A DNA stretch of 64,000 nucleotides from Streptomyces caeruleatus (GTDB lineage: Bacteria > Actinomycetota > Actinomycetes > Streptomycetales > Streptomycetaceae). The notes beneath the pieces are model-generated. The model saw nothing but the letters and a program-made list of their open reading frames with translations, ran no database searches and had not been told where the DNA came from. The position numbers were made by a program, and so were the translations under genes. Every line of letters begins with the position of its first letter. Within the stretch, counting starts at the first letter, position 1. Positions 32,735 through 40,563 of the stretch are shown in pieces. The stretch covers positions 2,199-66,198 of the forward strand of contig NZ_KQ948937.1 in NCBI RefSeq assembly GCF_001514235.1, in the 5' to 3' direction.

Positions 32735-35700
32735 ATGGGACGTCCTGAACGGCCGGTGGATCCCGAGGCCGGAGCGGTGCCGCGCCTTGCTCATGAGTTG
32801 CGTATGCTGCGCGCCTCCTGCGGCAGACCGTCCTACCGGACCATGGCTCATCGGGCGCACTTCTCGCCGGCCACGCTGGCCCAGGCCGCCAGTGGTGAGC
32901 GGCTGCCGTCGCTGGCCGTGGTACTGGCGTACGCACAGGCATGCGGAGCCGACCCGGCGGACTGGGAGGCTCGCTGGAAGTCCGCCGCCGAGGAACTGTC
33001 CGCGCGACCGGCCGTGGAGGCCGGGGAGGGCGAGCCGCCCTACCGGGGACTCATGCGGTTCGAACCGGGTGACCACGGGCTGTTCTTCGGGCGGGACCGG
33101 CTGGTCGGGGAGTTGCTGGAGCTGGTGTGCGAGCACCGGTTGGCGGTGGTGTTCGGAGCATCCGGCAGTGGGAAGTCCTCGCTGCTGCGGGCCGGGCTGA
33201 TACCCCGGCTGCAACAGCGCATCCAGGAAGAAGGGCATGCGGCGGTGCTGCGCGTGCTCACCCCGGGGGCCACGCCGGCGGCGACCCACGGCCGGCTGCT
33301 CGTTCCGGAGGAGGGCGAGCCGGAAAGCTGGGTGGTGGTCGACCAGTTCGAGGAGATCTTCACCCTGTGCCGGGACGCTGCGGAGCGGGAGCGCTTCATA
33401 GACCTGCTGCTCGCCGCCCGGGAGGACGAGACCCGGCTGCGCGTGGTCATCGCGGTGCGGGCGGACTTCTACGAACGGTGCGCTGGGCACCGAGGGCTCG
33501 CGGACGCGCTGAGCGAGGCCCATCTGCTGGTCGGGCCGATGAACGCGGCAGAGCTGCGGGAGGCCGTCGTCAGGCCGGCCGCGGCGGCCGGACTCCTGGT
33601 CGAGCGGGAGCTGACCGCCAGGATCATCGACGAGGTCGGCGACCAGCCCGGCGCACTGCCGATGCTTTCCCACGCCCTGCTGGAGACCTGGCGCCGACGC
33701 CGCGGCCGGACACTGACGATGGCCGCCTACGAGGCGGTCGGCGGGGCCGGCGGCGCGATCGCCGCTACCGCCGAGCACCTGTACGGCCAGCTCTCGCCCG
33801 CCCAGGCCCGCACAGCCAGGCGTGTGCTGCTCCGTCTGATCGAACCCGGCCAGGGGACCTCGGACACCCGGCGACCGGTCCGGCGCGCCGAACTGGAGTC
33901 GTCGGCCGACCCCGAGGTGCCCGTGGTCGTCGAGCGGTTGGCCCGCGCCCGGCTGCTGGCTGTGGACGCCGAGTGCGTGGAGCTGGCCCACGAGGCCCTG
34001 CTCAACAGCTGGCCCCGGCTGCGCGACTGGGTCGAGGAGGATCGTGAGCGGCTGCGCCACCACCGGCGCCTCACCGAGGCCGCCCGTACCTGGGAGGAGC
34101 TCGGCCGTGACACCGGCACGCTCTATCGGGGCACACGCCTGGCCCATGCCGAGGAGCTTTTCGCATCCGGGCGGTCCGCCGAACTCAACAGGTCGGAGCG
34201 AGCCTTCCTCGTCGCCGCCCTGGGCGCCCGGGCGAGCGAACACCGGACCGCCACCAGGGCCACCCGCCGGGTACGTCGTCTGATCACCTCGCTCGCCATT
34301 GCCCTCGCGGTGTCGCTGGTCACCGGCCTGCTCGCCTGGCAGCAGCACCGCACCGGTGTGCGGGAGCAGACCGAGACGGCCGCCCGCCGGGTGGCCTCGG
34401 TCGCTGCCTCGATGCGGAGGACCGACCCCAGGACCGCCATGCTGCTCAGCGTCGCGGCCTGGCGTACCGCCCCGCTCACCGAGACACGCTCGGCCCTGCT
34501 CGGTGCTCTCACCCAGCCACAGCTGGACGCTTTCACCGTGCCCGGAGCAGGCGGCGACACCTTGGACTTTCTCGCCGACTCCGGTCGTACCGTACTCAGC
34601 ACGGACGGCCGGACCTGGCGAAGATGGAACGTCGCCACGCACCGCCGTACGGCGTCCGGGCCGTTGCCGGAGGGCAGGGTGATCGCCGCGGATCAGGGCG
34701 CGCGGGTCCTCGTCCTTCAAGTGCCCGACGGCATGCGGCTGTGGGACGTCTCCACGGGGGAGTGGACCGGCCCTGCACGGGCCCTGCCGCCGTCATACCT
34801 TCTCGGCCCGGGGCCCAGTGGCCGCAGTTACGTGGCGGAGGACCCGGACGGCAACCGGACGCGACTGCGTTCCCTCCCGGACGACCGAGTGCTGTACGAA
34901 GCCTCGGGGGAAGGCGGTGCGGACGTGGCCCCGAGCCCGGACGACCGCCAGGTCGCCGTCTGCTCCAAGGGGCATGCGCCCGCCGTGCGGGACATCGTCG
35001 GCCACCGCACGCTTCACGGCGCGTGGGAGCAGGCGCATGACATCTGCGACGACGACTACGAGCTGCTTGGATTCGACGGCGGCAACCGGTTCACGGCCTT
35101 GTCCAGCACCGGCATCCGCGTCTGGGACACAGCCTCGGGCCGGCAGCTCGCCGACATCTCCTTCCCGGACGTCGAGTACGCGGCCTTGAGCAAGGACGGG
35201 GCGTTCCTCGCGGCCTCGGGTCACAACGAGATCAGGGTGTGGCGGCTGTCGGCGCCGGAGGCCCCCGTCTTCCGCTACACGCTGGACGGCCAGCACCTCT
35301 ACGGCGGCCTCGCCTGGGATCCTGGCCGGCCGGTCCTGCGGTATCTCGAAGGGGGCACCGTCCACACCCTCGACGTCACGGCGGCCCTCACCGCACAGTG
35401 GCGCCGTCACCCGCTGAAAGGCGCGCTGCTCAGCCCCGACGGCCGCACGCTCGTCACCGCCGAGCTGTCCGGCACCCACTACCGGTTCCAGCTGCGCGAC
35501 ACAGGTGACGGGCATCGGGTCCGCGAGCTGCCGTCCCCGCCGTTTCCGGTGTCCCGCGACCGCAGTGACCCCGTCGTACCGGAGTACACCCGGCCCCTCA
35601 TGGCCTTCAGCCCCGACAGCAAGGCCTTCGCCTACGGCGTGTCCACGCCGGGCCGGGACGCCTCCCCCCAGCAGCTGATCATCTGGGACCTCCCCCGCAA

Positions 35701-36523
35701 CCGCGAACGCACCGCGCTGGACCTCGCCCCGTCCTCCGCCGCGGGGGCAGTGTTCACGGTCGCCCTCGGCCCGGGCGGACGCACCTTGCTGGCCGCCCGC
35801 TTCCCGGACATTCCCGGCACCTCCCACACACCAGACATCTCCGCCGCTCTCGACTCCGACGACACGGGTGACGTCAGCAACGAGGTCTGGGACATCTCCC
35901 GCCACCGCAGAACGGCCGTGCTCAAGGACTTCGACAGCAGCACCCTGGCCGTCCGGCCCGACGGCCTTCTGCTGGCCGGCGGCAGCCACACGGCCGAACT
36001 GCCCTCGGGTCGGGTCACCCGGCGCACACTCGGCCAGGGCACGGAGACCGGCGCTCTTGCCTTCAGCTCCGACGGCTCGCGGATGGCGGCCGGCGACCTG
36101 ACCGGCCGCGTCAGCCTGTGGGACGGAGATCTCAGGCACCGTGCAGGGACCCTTCCCGACGTCTTCCCCGGCCCGGTCGCGGACACCTCCGAGGCTGTCA
36201 GCGCCCTCGCCTTCAGCCCCGACGGCCGTACCCTCGCCGTCGCCGGTGACTCGGGGAGCATCCAGCTCTGGGACACCTCCACCCTGCAGCCTCTGGGCGG
36301 CACCCTGGCGACCCCCGGCGATGGCATCCGCTCCCTCGCCTTCAGCCCCGACAGCGCTACCTTGTACGCCGCCGGCGACCATGTCCCGTTGCAGCGGTAC
36401 ACGATCACCTCGCCCTCCGTCCTCACCCGGGTGTGTGCCCGCGTCGGCACCGCACTGACCCGTGCCCAGTGGCACACACAGATCCCCGACGCGCCCTACC
36501 GCGGCACCTGTGACCAGCACTGA
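32735..36523 (+). CDS. HTH-NTPase-transmembrane-WD40 signalling protein (nSTAND type)
   Basis: The protein has about 1262 residues. Residues 15-75 form an XRE-like HTH (RMLRASCGRPSYRTMAHRAH, then TLAQAASGERLPSLAVVLAY). From about 100 comes FEPGDHGLFFGRD and a P-loop GASGSGKSSLLRAG at 141-154, then WVVVDQFEEIF (Walker B) and downstream helical arm segments. A single membrane span lies near 515-535 (LAIALAVSLVTGLLAWQQHR). From about 580 to the end there are at least ten WD40-like units such as ALAFSPDGRTLAVAGDSGSI followed by QLWDT. Such nSTAND proteins are sensors or switches whose propeller detects a partner. ATG 32735 is my choice, and a TTG 33 bases earlier is possible. It starts beside a transposase remnant and has no obvious effector neighbour. 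Confidence 0.88.
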   Translation: MGRPERPVDPEAGAVPRLAHELRMLRASCGRPSYRTMAHRAHFSPATLAQAASGERLPSLAVVLAYAQACGADPADWEARWKSAAEELSARPAVEAGEGEPPYRGLMRFEPGDHGLFFGRDRLVGELLELVCEHRLAVVFGASGSGKSSLLRAGLIPRLQQRIQEEGHAAVLRVLTPGATPAATHGRLLVPEEGEPESWVVVDQFEEIFTLCRDAAERERFIDLLLAAREDETRLRVVIAVRADFYERCAGHRGLADALSEAHLLVGPMNAAELREAVVRPAAAAGLLVERELTARIIDEVGDQPGALPMLSHALLETWRRRRGRTLTMAAYEAVGGAGGAIAATAEHLYGQLSPAQARTARRVLLRLIEPGQGTSDTRRPVRRAELESSADPEVPVVVERLARARLLAVDAECVELAHEALLNSWPRLRDWVEEDRERLRHHRRLTEAARTWEELGRDTGTLYRGTRLAHAEELFASGRSAELNRSERAFLVAALGARASEHRTATRATRRVRRLITSLAIALAVSLVTGLLAWQQHRTGVREQTETAARRVASVAASMRRTDPRTAMLLSVAAWRTAPLTETRSALLGALTQPQLDAFTVPGAGGDTLDFLADSGRTVLSTDGRTWRRWNVATHRRTASGPLPEGRVIAADQGARVLVLQVPDGMRLWDVSTGEWTGPARALPPSYLLGPGPSGRSYVAEDPDGNRTRLRSLPDDRVLYEASGEGGADVAPSPDDRQVAVCSKGHAPAVRDIVGHRTLHGAWEQAHDICDDDYELLGFDGGNRFTALSSTGIRVWDTASGRQLADISFPDVEYAALSKDGAFLAASGHNEIRVWRLSAPEAPVFRYTLDGQHLYGGLAWDPGRPVLRYLEGGTVHTLDVTAALTAQWRRHPLKGALLSPDGRTLVTAELSGTHYRFQLRDTGDGHRVRELPSPPFPVSRDRSDPVVPEYTRPLMAFSPDSKAFAYGVSTPGRDASPQQLIIWDLPRNRERTALDLAPSSAAGAVFTVALGPGGRTLLAARFPDIPGTSHTPDISAALDSDDTGDVSNEVWDISRHRRTAVLKDFDSSTLAVRPDGLLLAGGSHTAELPSGRVTRRTLGQGTETGALAFSSDGSRMAAGDLTGRVSLWDGDLRHRAGTLPDVFPGPVADTSEAVSALAFSPDGRTLAVAGDSGSIQLWDTSTLQPLGGTLATPGDGIRSLAFSPDSATLYAAGDHVPLQRYTITSPSVLTRVCARVGTALTRAQWHTQIPDAPYRGTCDQH

Positions 36524-36679
36524 TGTGTTGGGTACCGCCCTGCGCGGATTGTCTGGAGCGATGAAAGGGGCTGTATGGACAACGTTCTGGTTGCCAGCCT
36601 TTGGTCGAGGCCCGGCGGCAGAGCCGCCGCGGGCGGCTGTCAAACCTGACGAATCCACTTGACCAAAGGTGCGTCGGAC

Positions 36680-37423
36680 ATGATCCGAGATCGTTCCCCC
36701 CACCATCCGTCCGTACTCGTGGCGGAGGACGAAGCGAGCAACTCCGGGATGCTCCAGACGGCTCTGGACTTCCTCGGCTTCGACGTGTTCACCGTGGCCA
36801 CGGGCGCCGAGGCGATCAGCGCCGTCCAGCGGCGGCGGCCCGACGCGGTCCTGCTGAACACGCAGCTCCCCGACCTGGACGGCACCGAAGTCTGCCGGCG
36901 GCTCCGTGCCGACGGGGACAACACCCCGGTGCTCTTCCTCAGCGCCCGCCATGCGGTGGAGGACAAGTGCCGCGCCCTGGCCATGGGGGGTGACGACTAT
37001 GTCACCAAGCCCTTCGACATCGCCGAGGTCAGCGCCCGGATCCGTGCGCTGATCCGCCGTTCCCAGGTCACCGGCCACGCCCGACGCGTCGGCCACACCG
37101 CGCCCGCGCCCTCCCGGCGGCTGCACGTGGCCGGGGTCGAACTGGACATGGGTACCCGGGAGGCGTGGCGGCATGGGCAGCCGGTGAAACTGTCGGCCAC
37201 CGAGTTCGCCTTGCTGAAGGTCCTCATGGAGAACGCAGGCCAGGTGATCTCCAAGGGGAGAATCCTGGACAGCGTGTGGAAGTACGACTTCCATGGCGAG
37301 TCCGGGGTTGTGGAGACCTACGTCTACTACCTGCGGCGGAAGCTGGGCGATCCCGACCAGTCGCTGATCCGCACCGTTCGCGGGGCGGGCTACATGGTGA
37401 GCGCCGACGGCACGGAGAGCTGA
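36680..37423 (+). CDS. OmpR-type response regulator lacking the phospho-acceptor aspartate
   Basis: The 247-residue protein has a receiver domain (VLVAEDEASNSGMLQTALD; acidic pair E16/D17; S89 in FLSAR; K110 in YVTKPFD). The OmpR winged helix spans about 150-243 (LSATEFALLKVLMENAGQVI, then VETYVYYLRRKLG and IRTVRGAGYMV). The expected phosphorylation site DxxLPDLDG is NTQLPDLDG, with Asn 60 in place of Asp. It therefore should not take phosphate in the normal way and may be constitutively active, or respond to a ligand or partner like other atypical regulators. No sensor kinase is adjacent. ATG 36680 follows AAAGGTG at eight bases. It is 156 bases downstream of the NTPase-WD40 gene in the same direction. 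Confidence 0.9.
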   Translation: MIRDRSPHHPSVLVAEDEASNSGMLQTALDFLGFDVFTVATGAEAISAVQRRRPDAVLLNTQLPDLDGTEVCRRLRADGDNTPVLFLSARHAVEDKCRALAMGGDDYVTKPFDIAEVSARIRALIRRSQVTGHARRVGHTAPAPSRRLHVAGVELDMGTREAWRHGQPVKLSATEFALLKVLMENAGQVISKGRILDSVWKYDFHGESGVVETYVYYLRRKLGDPDQSLIRTVRGAGYMVSADGTES

Positions 37424-37504
37424 CAGAAGCAGGCCTGAGCAGGTCGGCCTGAGCAGGCCCGCGGTCACGCCCCGGTCCTGCTCAGGCCGGTGTCCGGGCA
37501 GCTC

Positions 37505-37870
37505 TCAGCCGATCCAGATGGTGTATTCGCCCCCGTCCCTGACATCGTTCGCCGAGATGATCCTGGCCTCCCACCGCCATCCGGTGCTGGGCTTGCGGTG
37601 GTGGAACTCCACAGACCGCCCGGCGTGCCACCAGTAGTCCTTCGCCGAGGTGCACCCCTTCGGAGGGATGTCCCAGAATCTTGAGCCGACCCAGTCGCCG
37701 TACTGGTTCTCGCCGACGAGGAAGAACCTCACCGGCTCGGTGGACCGGCTGCAGACCCTGAGTGAGGCGTTCTTGTCCCCGGCGAAGGCCGTGCCGGGAA
37801 CCGCCAGACCGCCGAACACGGCGGCTGCTGCAAGCGCCGCCACGACGGCCTTGCGCGTGAGACCACGCAT
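37505..37870 (-). CDS. small secreted protein of unknown function
   Basis: The 121-residue protein has a Sec signal peptide (MRGLTRKAVVAALAAAAVFG, cleavage near AFA-GDKN). The mature part of about 90 residues contains two cysteines (RVCSRST and PKGCTSAK) likely to form a disulfide, and many aromatic residues (YWWHAGRSVEFHHR, GWRWEA). I recognise no family, but the pattern suits a small extracellular beta-protein. An ATG at 37885 is an alternative start. The next gene upstream is an osmolyte-binding lipoprotein 75 bases away on the same strand, so both may be expressed together. Confidence 0.7.
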   Translation of the reverse strand: MRGLTRKAVVAALAAAAVFGGLAVPGTAFAGDKNASLRVCSRSTEPVRFFLVGENQYGDWVGSRFWDIPPKGCTSAKDYWWHAGRSVEFHHRKPSTGWRWEARIISANDVRDGGEYTIWIG

Positions 37871-37945
37871 GTGAACTACCACCATTCTCTGATTTCTCGG
37901 GTAACGGTTCTTGTGTGCGGGCTGCTGTGTGTGCCCGAATCGGGC

Positions 37946-38821
37946 TCAGCGCAGCAGCCCCTTGGAACGCAGCCAGTCCCTGGCCGCCATAGCGGGTGTG
38001 CGGCCCGCCTTGACGGACGAGGTGAGCCCGGCCAGTTGTTCGGTTGTCAACAGGGTGTTGACACGGGCCAGGGCCGCTCTGCCGGTTGCGTCCACTGCGG
38101 GGGAGCTGATCAGAGGGAACACGTGCTCGGGCGGAATCACGACCTGGGGATCCGTCAGCACGACCAGGCCGTTTCGGGTGATGGCGGGATCGGTGCTGCG
38201 CAGGACCAGCACATCCGCCGTCCCCGATGTCCCGGCCCGGGCGAGAGCGACGCCGTACGCCTTCTTCAGGGCGGCAGTCGTCGGGGCGTCGGGGTCGCCG
38301 GACGCAGGGCCGCCGAGGGTCAGATGGCGGTCGGTCTCGCCGAGGTCGGCGATGCTCGGTTCGTGGCGTCGGGCGGTGGCCCTGGTGACCGCGAGGACGA
38401 CCCCCCGCTGCGCCGCGGCCGGCGGTAGCGCGACGACCCCCGGGGGCAGCGCCATGCTCAGTGTCGCGGACATGTCGCCCGGCACCACCTGGCCGCCCGG
38501 AAGTGCGCGCAGCATGGTGCTCTCGTAGGCGGGCGTGAGGTCGATTCTGCCTCCCAGCACGGCTTGGACGGTGTCGGCTGGGGACCTGTAGCCGGTGGGC
38601 GCCGTCTTCACCTCTTCGCCGGCGGCCGTGAGGAGCTCACCGTAGAGCGCCGCCACGACCCTGCTCTCCGTGGAACTGTCGCTGCCGATCACCGTCGGCC
38701 CCGCCCCGTCCGCGTGATCGCTGTACGTGCCCGTCACCTTGTTCGCGCAACCGGAAACGACGACGAGCGAGCAGACGGCGCAGAGGATGGTTCTGAGCGA
38801 GCGGCGAATGCCTGACATCAC
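37946..38821 (-). CDS. substrate-binding lipoprotein, glycine betaine/choline (OsmX/ProX-like) type
   Basis: The protein of about 291 residues has a lipoprotein signal with the lipobox VVVSGC. The binding domain reads TVIGSDSSTESRVVAALYGE, TVQAVLGGRIDLTPAYESTM (the family's segment around the ligand-binding tyrosine) and GLVVLTDPQVVIPPEHVFPL. It ends with ARDWLRSKGLL. These match periplasmic-type binding proteins for quaternary ammonium osmolytes. The usual permease and ATPase genes are absent, so it is an orphan that may share a transporter or sense ligands. GTG 38821 and ATG 38818 are equivalent starts. Neighbours on both sides encode small exported proteins. Confidence 0.85.
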   Translation of the reverse strand: MMSGIRRSLRTILCAVCSLVVVSGCANKVTGTYSDHADGAGPTVIGSDSSTESRVVAALYGELLTAAGEEVKTAPTGYRSPADTVQAVLGGRIDLTPAYESTMLRALPGGQVVPGDMSATLSMALPPGVVALPPAAAQRGVVLAVTRATARRHEPSIADLGETDRHLTLGGPASGDPDAPTTAALKKAYGVALARAGTSGTADVLVLRSTDPAITRNGLVVLTDPQVVIPPEHVFPLISSPAVDATGRAALARVNTLLTTEQLAGLTSSVKAGRTPAMAARDWLRSKGLLR

Positions 38822-38936
38822 GCGATACCACTTTGCTGTGAGAGATGTTGGCCCGCCGCGCGTCTTCCTGAGCGCGGACCTGAGCCGCCTGCTGGAGGCA
38901 TGTGGCTCAGCGCGTCGAGCCGCACGTCTGGGACTT

Positions 38937-39575
38937 TCAACGGCAGTGCTGGTTCCACTCGCCCGAGGTCATTGCCCGGTCCTTGGTGTTGATGTAGCCA
39001 TACGTGGAGCGCCAGCCGGACTCCTTGTAGTTGTAGACGTACCAGTCGAAATGACCGTAGTAGCGCTTCTTGAACTGGATTTCCCACCACCCCGTGGCCT
39101 GCTGCTTGCCGACGCCACGCTCGATCCACCCGACGCCCCTGCGCGGGACGTTGACCGTGGTCATCTGCCGGTCGGTGTGGGACCTCGACCACGTGTGGCT
39201 GTAGCTGGTCTGGATCTCGGCCTCGAAGGCATCCAGGAACTTGTACTCCAGCGAGGTCGAGATGCCGGCCGAGTTGCTGGAAGAAGTGGTGTCTTCCCAG
39301 GTGACCGCAGTCGAGTTGGTCTGGCTCCCGCAGTTGAACAAGACGTCGCCGACCTTGTGCCTCGGGCCGGTGTACGTCCAGTAGCTCTGCGGGTGGAACT
39401 TGCAGAGGCTGGCCCAGTCGCAGGCCTTCAGGAGATTGACGGGGCCGGGGTCACTGTCCGCGAGCGCCTGGGGGGCGGTCAGCAACGAGGCGCCCACGGT
39501 AAGAGCGGCGACCATGCCGGCGGTGCGGGCGGAGACACGCTTTCCAGAATTCCGCTTACGCAGGGCGAATGCCAT
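38937..39575 (-). CDS. secreted protein with Ser/Thr-rich amphipathic region, possibly pore-forming type
   Basis: The 212-residue protein has a signal peptide (MAFALRKRNSGKRVSARTAG, hydrophobic core, cleavage near ALADSD). The middle contains TSSSNSAGISTSLEYKF followed by AEIQTSYSHTWSRSHT, alternating polar strands of the kind that form the transmembrane hairpin of aerolysin-like toxins. Then come an aromatic C-terminal sheet (TGWWEIQFKKRYYGHFDWYV) and cysteines in ACDW, LCKF, NCGS and QHCR. Similarity to the aerolysin fold is my inference from the pattern, not a recognised match. ATG 39575 has GGAG six bases upstream, and an upstream ATG in frame is possible. Confidence 0.65.
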   Translation of the reverse strand: MAFALRKRNSGKRVSARTAGMVAALTVGASLLTAPQALADSDPGPVNLLKACDWASLCKFHPQSYWTYTGPRHKVGDVLFNCGSQTNSTAVTWEDTTSSSNSAGISTSLEYKFLDAFEAEIQTSYSHTWSRSHTDRQMTTVNVPRRGVGWIERGVGKQQATGWWEIQFKKRYYGHFDWYVYNYKESGWRSTYGYINTKDRAMTSGEWNQHCR

Positions 39576-39722
39576 TGAATTCTCCATCGAGAGGGGACCG
39601 GTGGAATCACCAGGTGCTGACTGCAACTATCGGCCGGTAATCTCGCGCCGGTCAACGACCGAAAGAAGACTGAAAGGTTAATTCAGGGTTAACCTGTATC
39701 CGTCGTTTCTGGGAACGGCTGA

Positions 39723-39768
39723 GCAGCGCTGCCCGGATTCAGCTCTCGTTGAATCCGGGCAGCGCTGC
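39723..39768. terminator. long perfect hairpin, 19-bp stem
   Basis: Arms GCAGCGCTGCCCGGATTCA and its exact complement enclose an 8-base loop. It stands upstream of the secreted-protein gene at 38937-39575 and left of the ISAs1 remnant, so it probably ends a transcript from the right. The rest of 39576-39899 holds no gene I can see. Confidence 0.55.
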
Positions 39769-39899
39769 ATATGCGTAACACCCAGGAAGATTTCCCTCTG
39801 GAAGCGTTTCGCCAATCGTTGCACCCATTAGACGGCACACCGCGGGAGCAAATGGTCAATGTTCCATCAGGGTTCAGGTCAGAAATGCTTCAGAATTCC

Positions 39900-40393
39900 A
39901 TCAGAGCCGCATCAGAGCCGCATCAGAGTCATCCACCCGCAGGGCCTTGCCGTCCAGGGCTGTGGCAGGCAGCAGCCCGACGGGGGCAGGGTGCTCGGCG
40001 GCCCGCTGGCCGCGGCGTCGCTGTTCACGCTCGGACGGACCCGGGGTGCAGGGAATCTCGGGCGCCGCAACGGATGCGACCCGCGACGTCGGCGACCTAC
40101 CCGCAGGTCGCCGTGTCCAGGGCGTCGGCCTCCAGGTCGGCCAGGACCCGTCGGAAGGTGCGCTCACTGGGCACCAGGAACCTGCCGGTCAGCGGGTCGC
40201 GGCGGGCGCCGATCCGCGCCAGCCTGCCTTGCGGGGCGCGGGCGGCCCATTGCCAGATCGCCGCCACCGAGTCACCGCCGACCACCGGCGTCGCGCACGC
40301 GGTCAGCACCAGAATCACCGCCAGCACATGCCGTCGGCCCCGCTTCGCCCGCCGGTCCGGCACCTCCCGCAACCTCTTGACCAGCGCGGGCAC
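39900..40393 (-). pseudogene. ISAs1-family transposase, N-terminal fragment
   Basis: The first frame reads LVKRLREVPDRRAKRGRRHV, LAVILVLTACATPVVGGDSV, AAIWQWAARAPQ and SERTFRRVLADLEADALDTA, the N-terminal domain of ISAs1 transposases. After a frame change the next part reads AAEHPAPVGLLPATALDGKA, ending at the start of the catalytic domain (DGKALR). The remaining two thirds are missing. Confidence 0.75.
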
Positions 40394-40404
40394 AACAGAT
40401 GACC

Positions 40405-40563
40405 TCCGGATCCTGGCGGACTCTGCCCGGCGCCAGGCGCTTCGCCCGGGTCCGCTCCTACATCTCCACCGTGCGCAAACACGGCATCAATCCCCTGACC
40501 GCCCTACGCGAACTCTTCGCCGGACGGCCATGGATGCTGCCGGCAGCCAGTTGGAAGCCCTAA
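40405..40563 (+). pseudogene. IS66-family transposase, C-terminal tail
   Basis: A short plus-strand frame reads FARVRSYISTVRKHGINPLT, ALRELFAGRPWMLPA, and stops at TAA 40561-40563, matching the C-terminal tail of IS66 transposases. Everything upstream is gone, replaced by the ISAs1 fragment. Its stop overlaps the stop of the convergent phosphatase gene. Confidence 0.7.

Noticed and set aside
36680..37423. Ordinary two-component system with a missed sensor kinase
   Set aside because: No kinase H-box or ATPase of HK type lies within several kb. The HATPase at 40560 belongs to the SpoIIE-type protein and is separated by other genes.
32675..37468. Two long minus-strand frames (681 and 891 residues) opposite the NTPase-WD40 protein
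   Set aside because: Both mirror the real gene, which has P-loop, Walker B and WD40 motifs. The antisense frames lack domains and have low-complexity composition.
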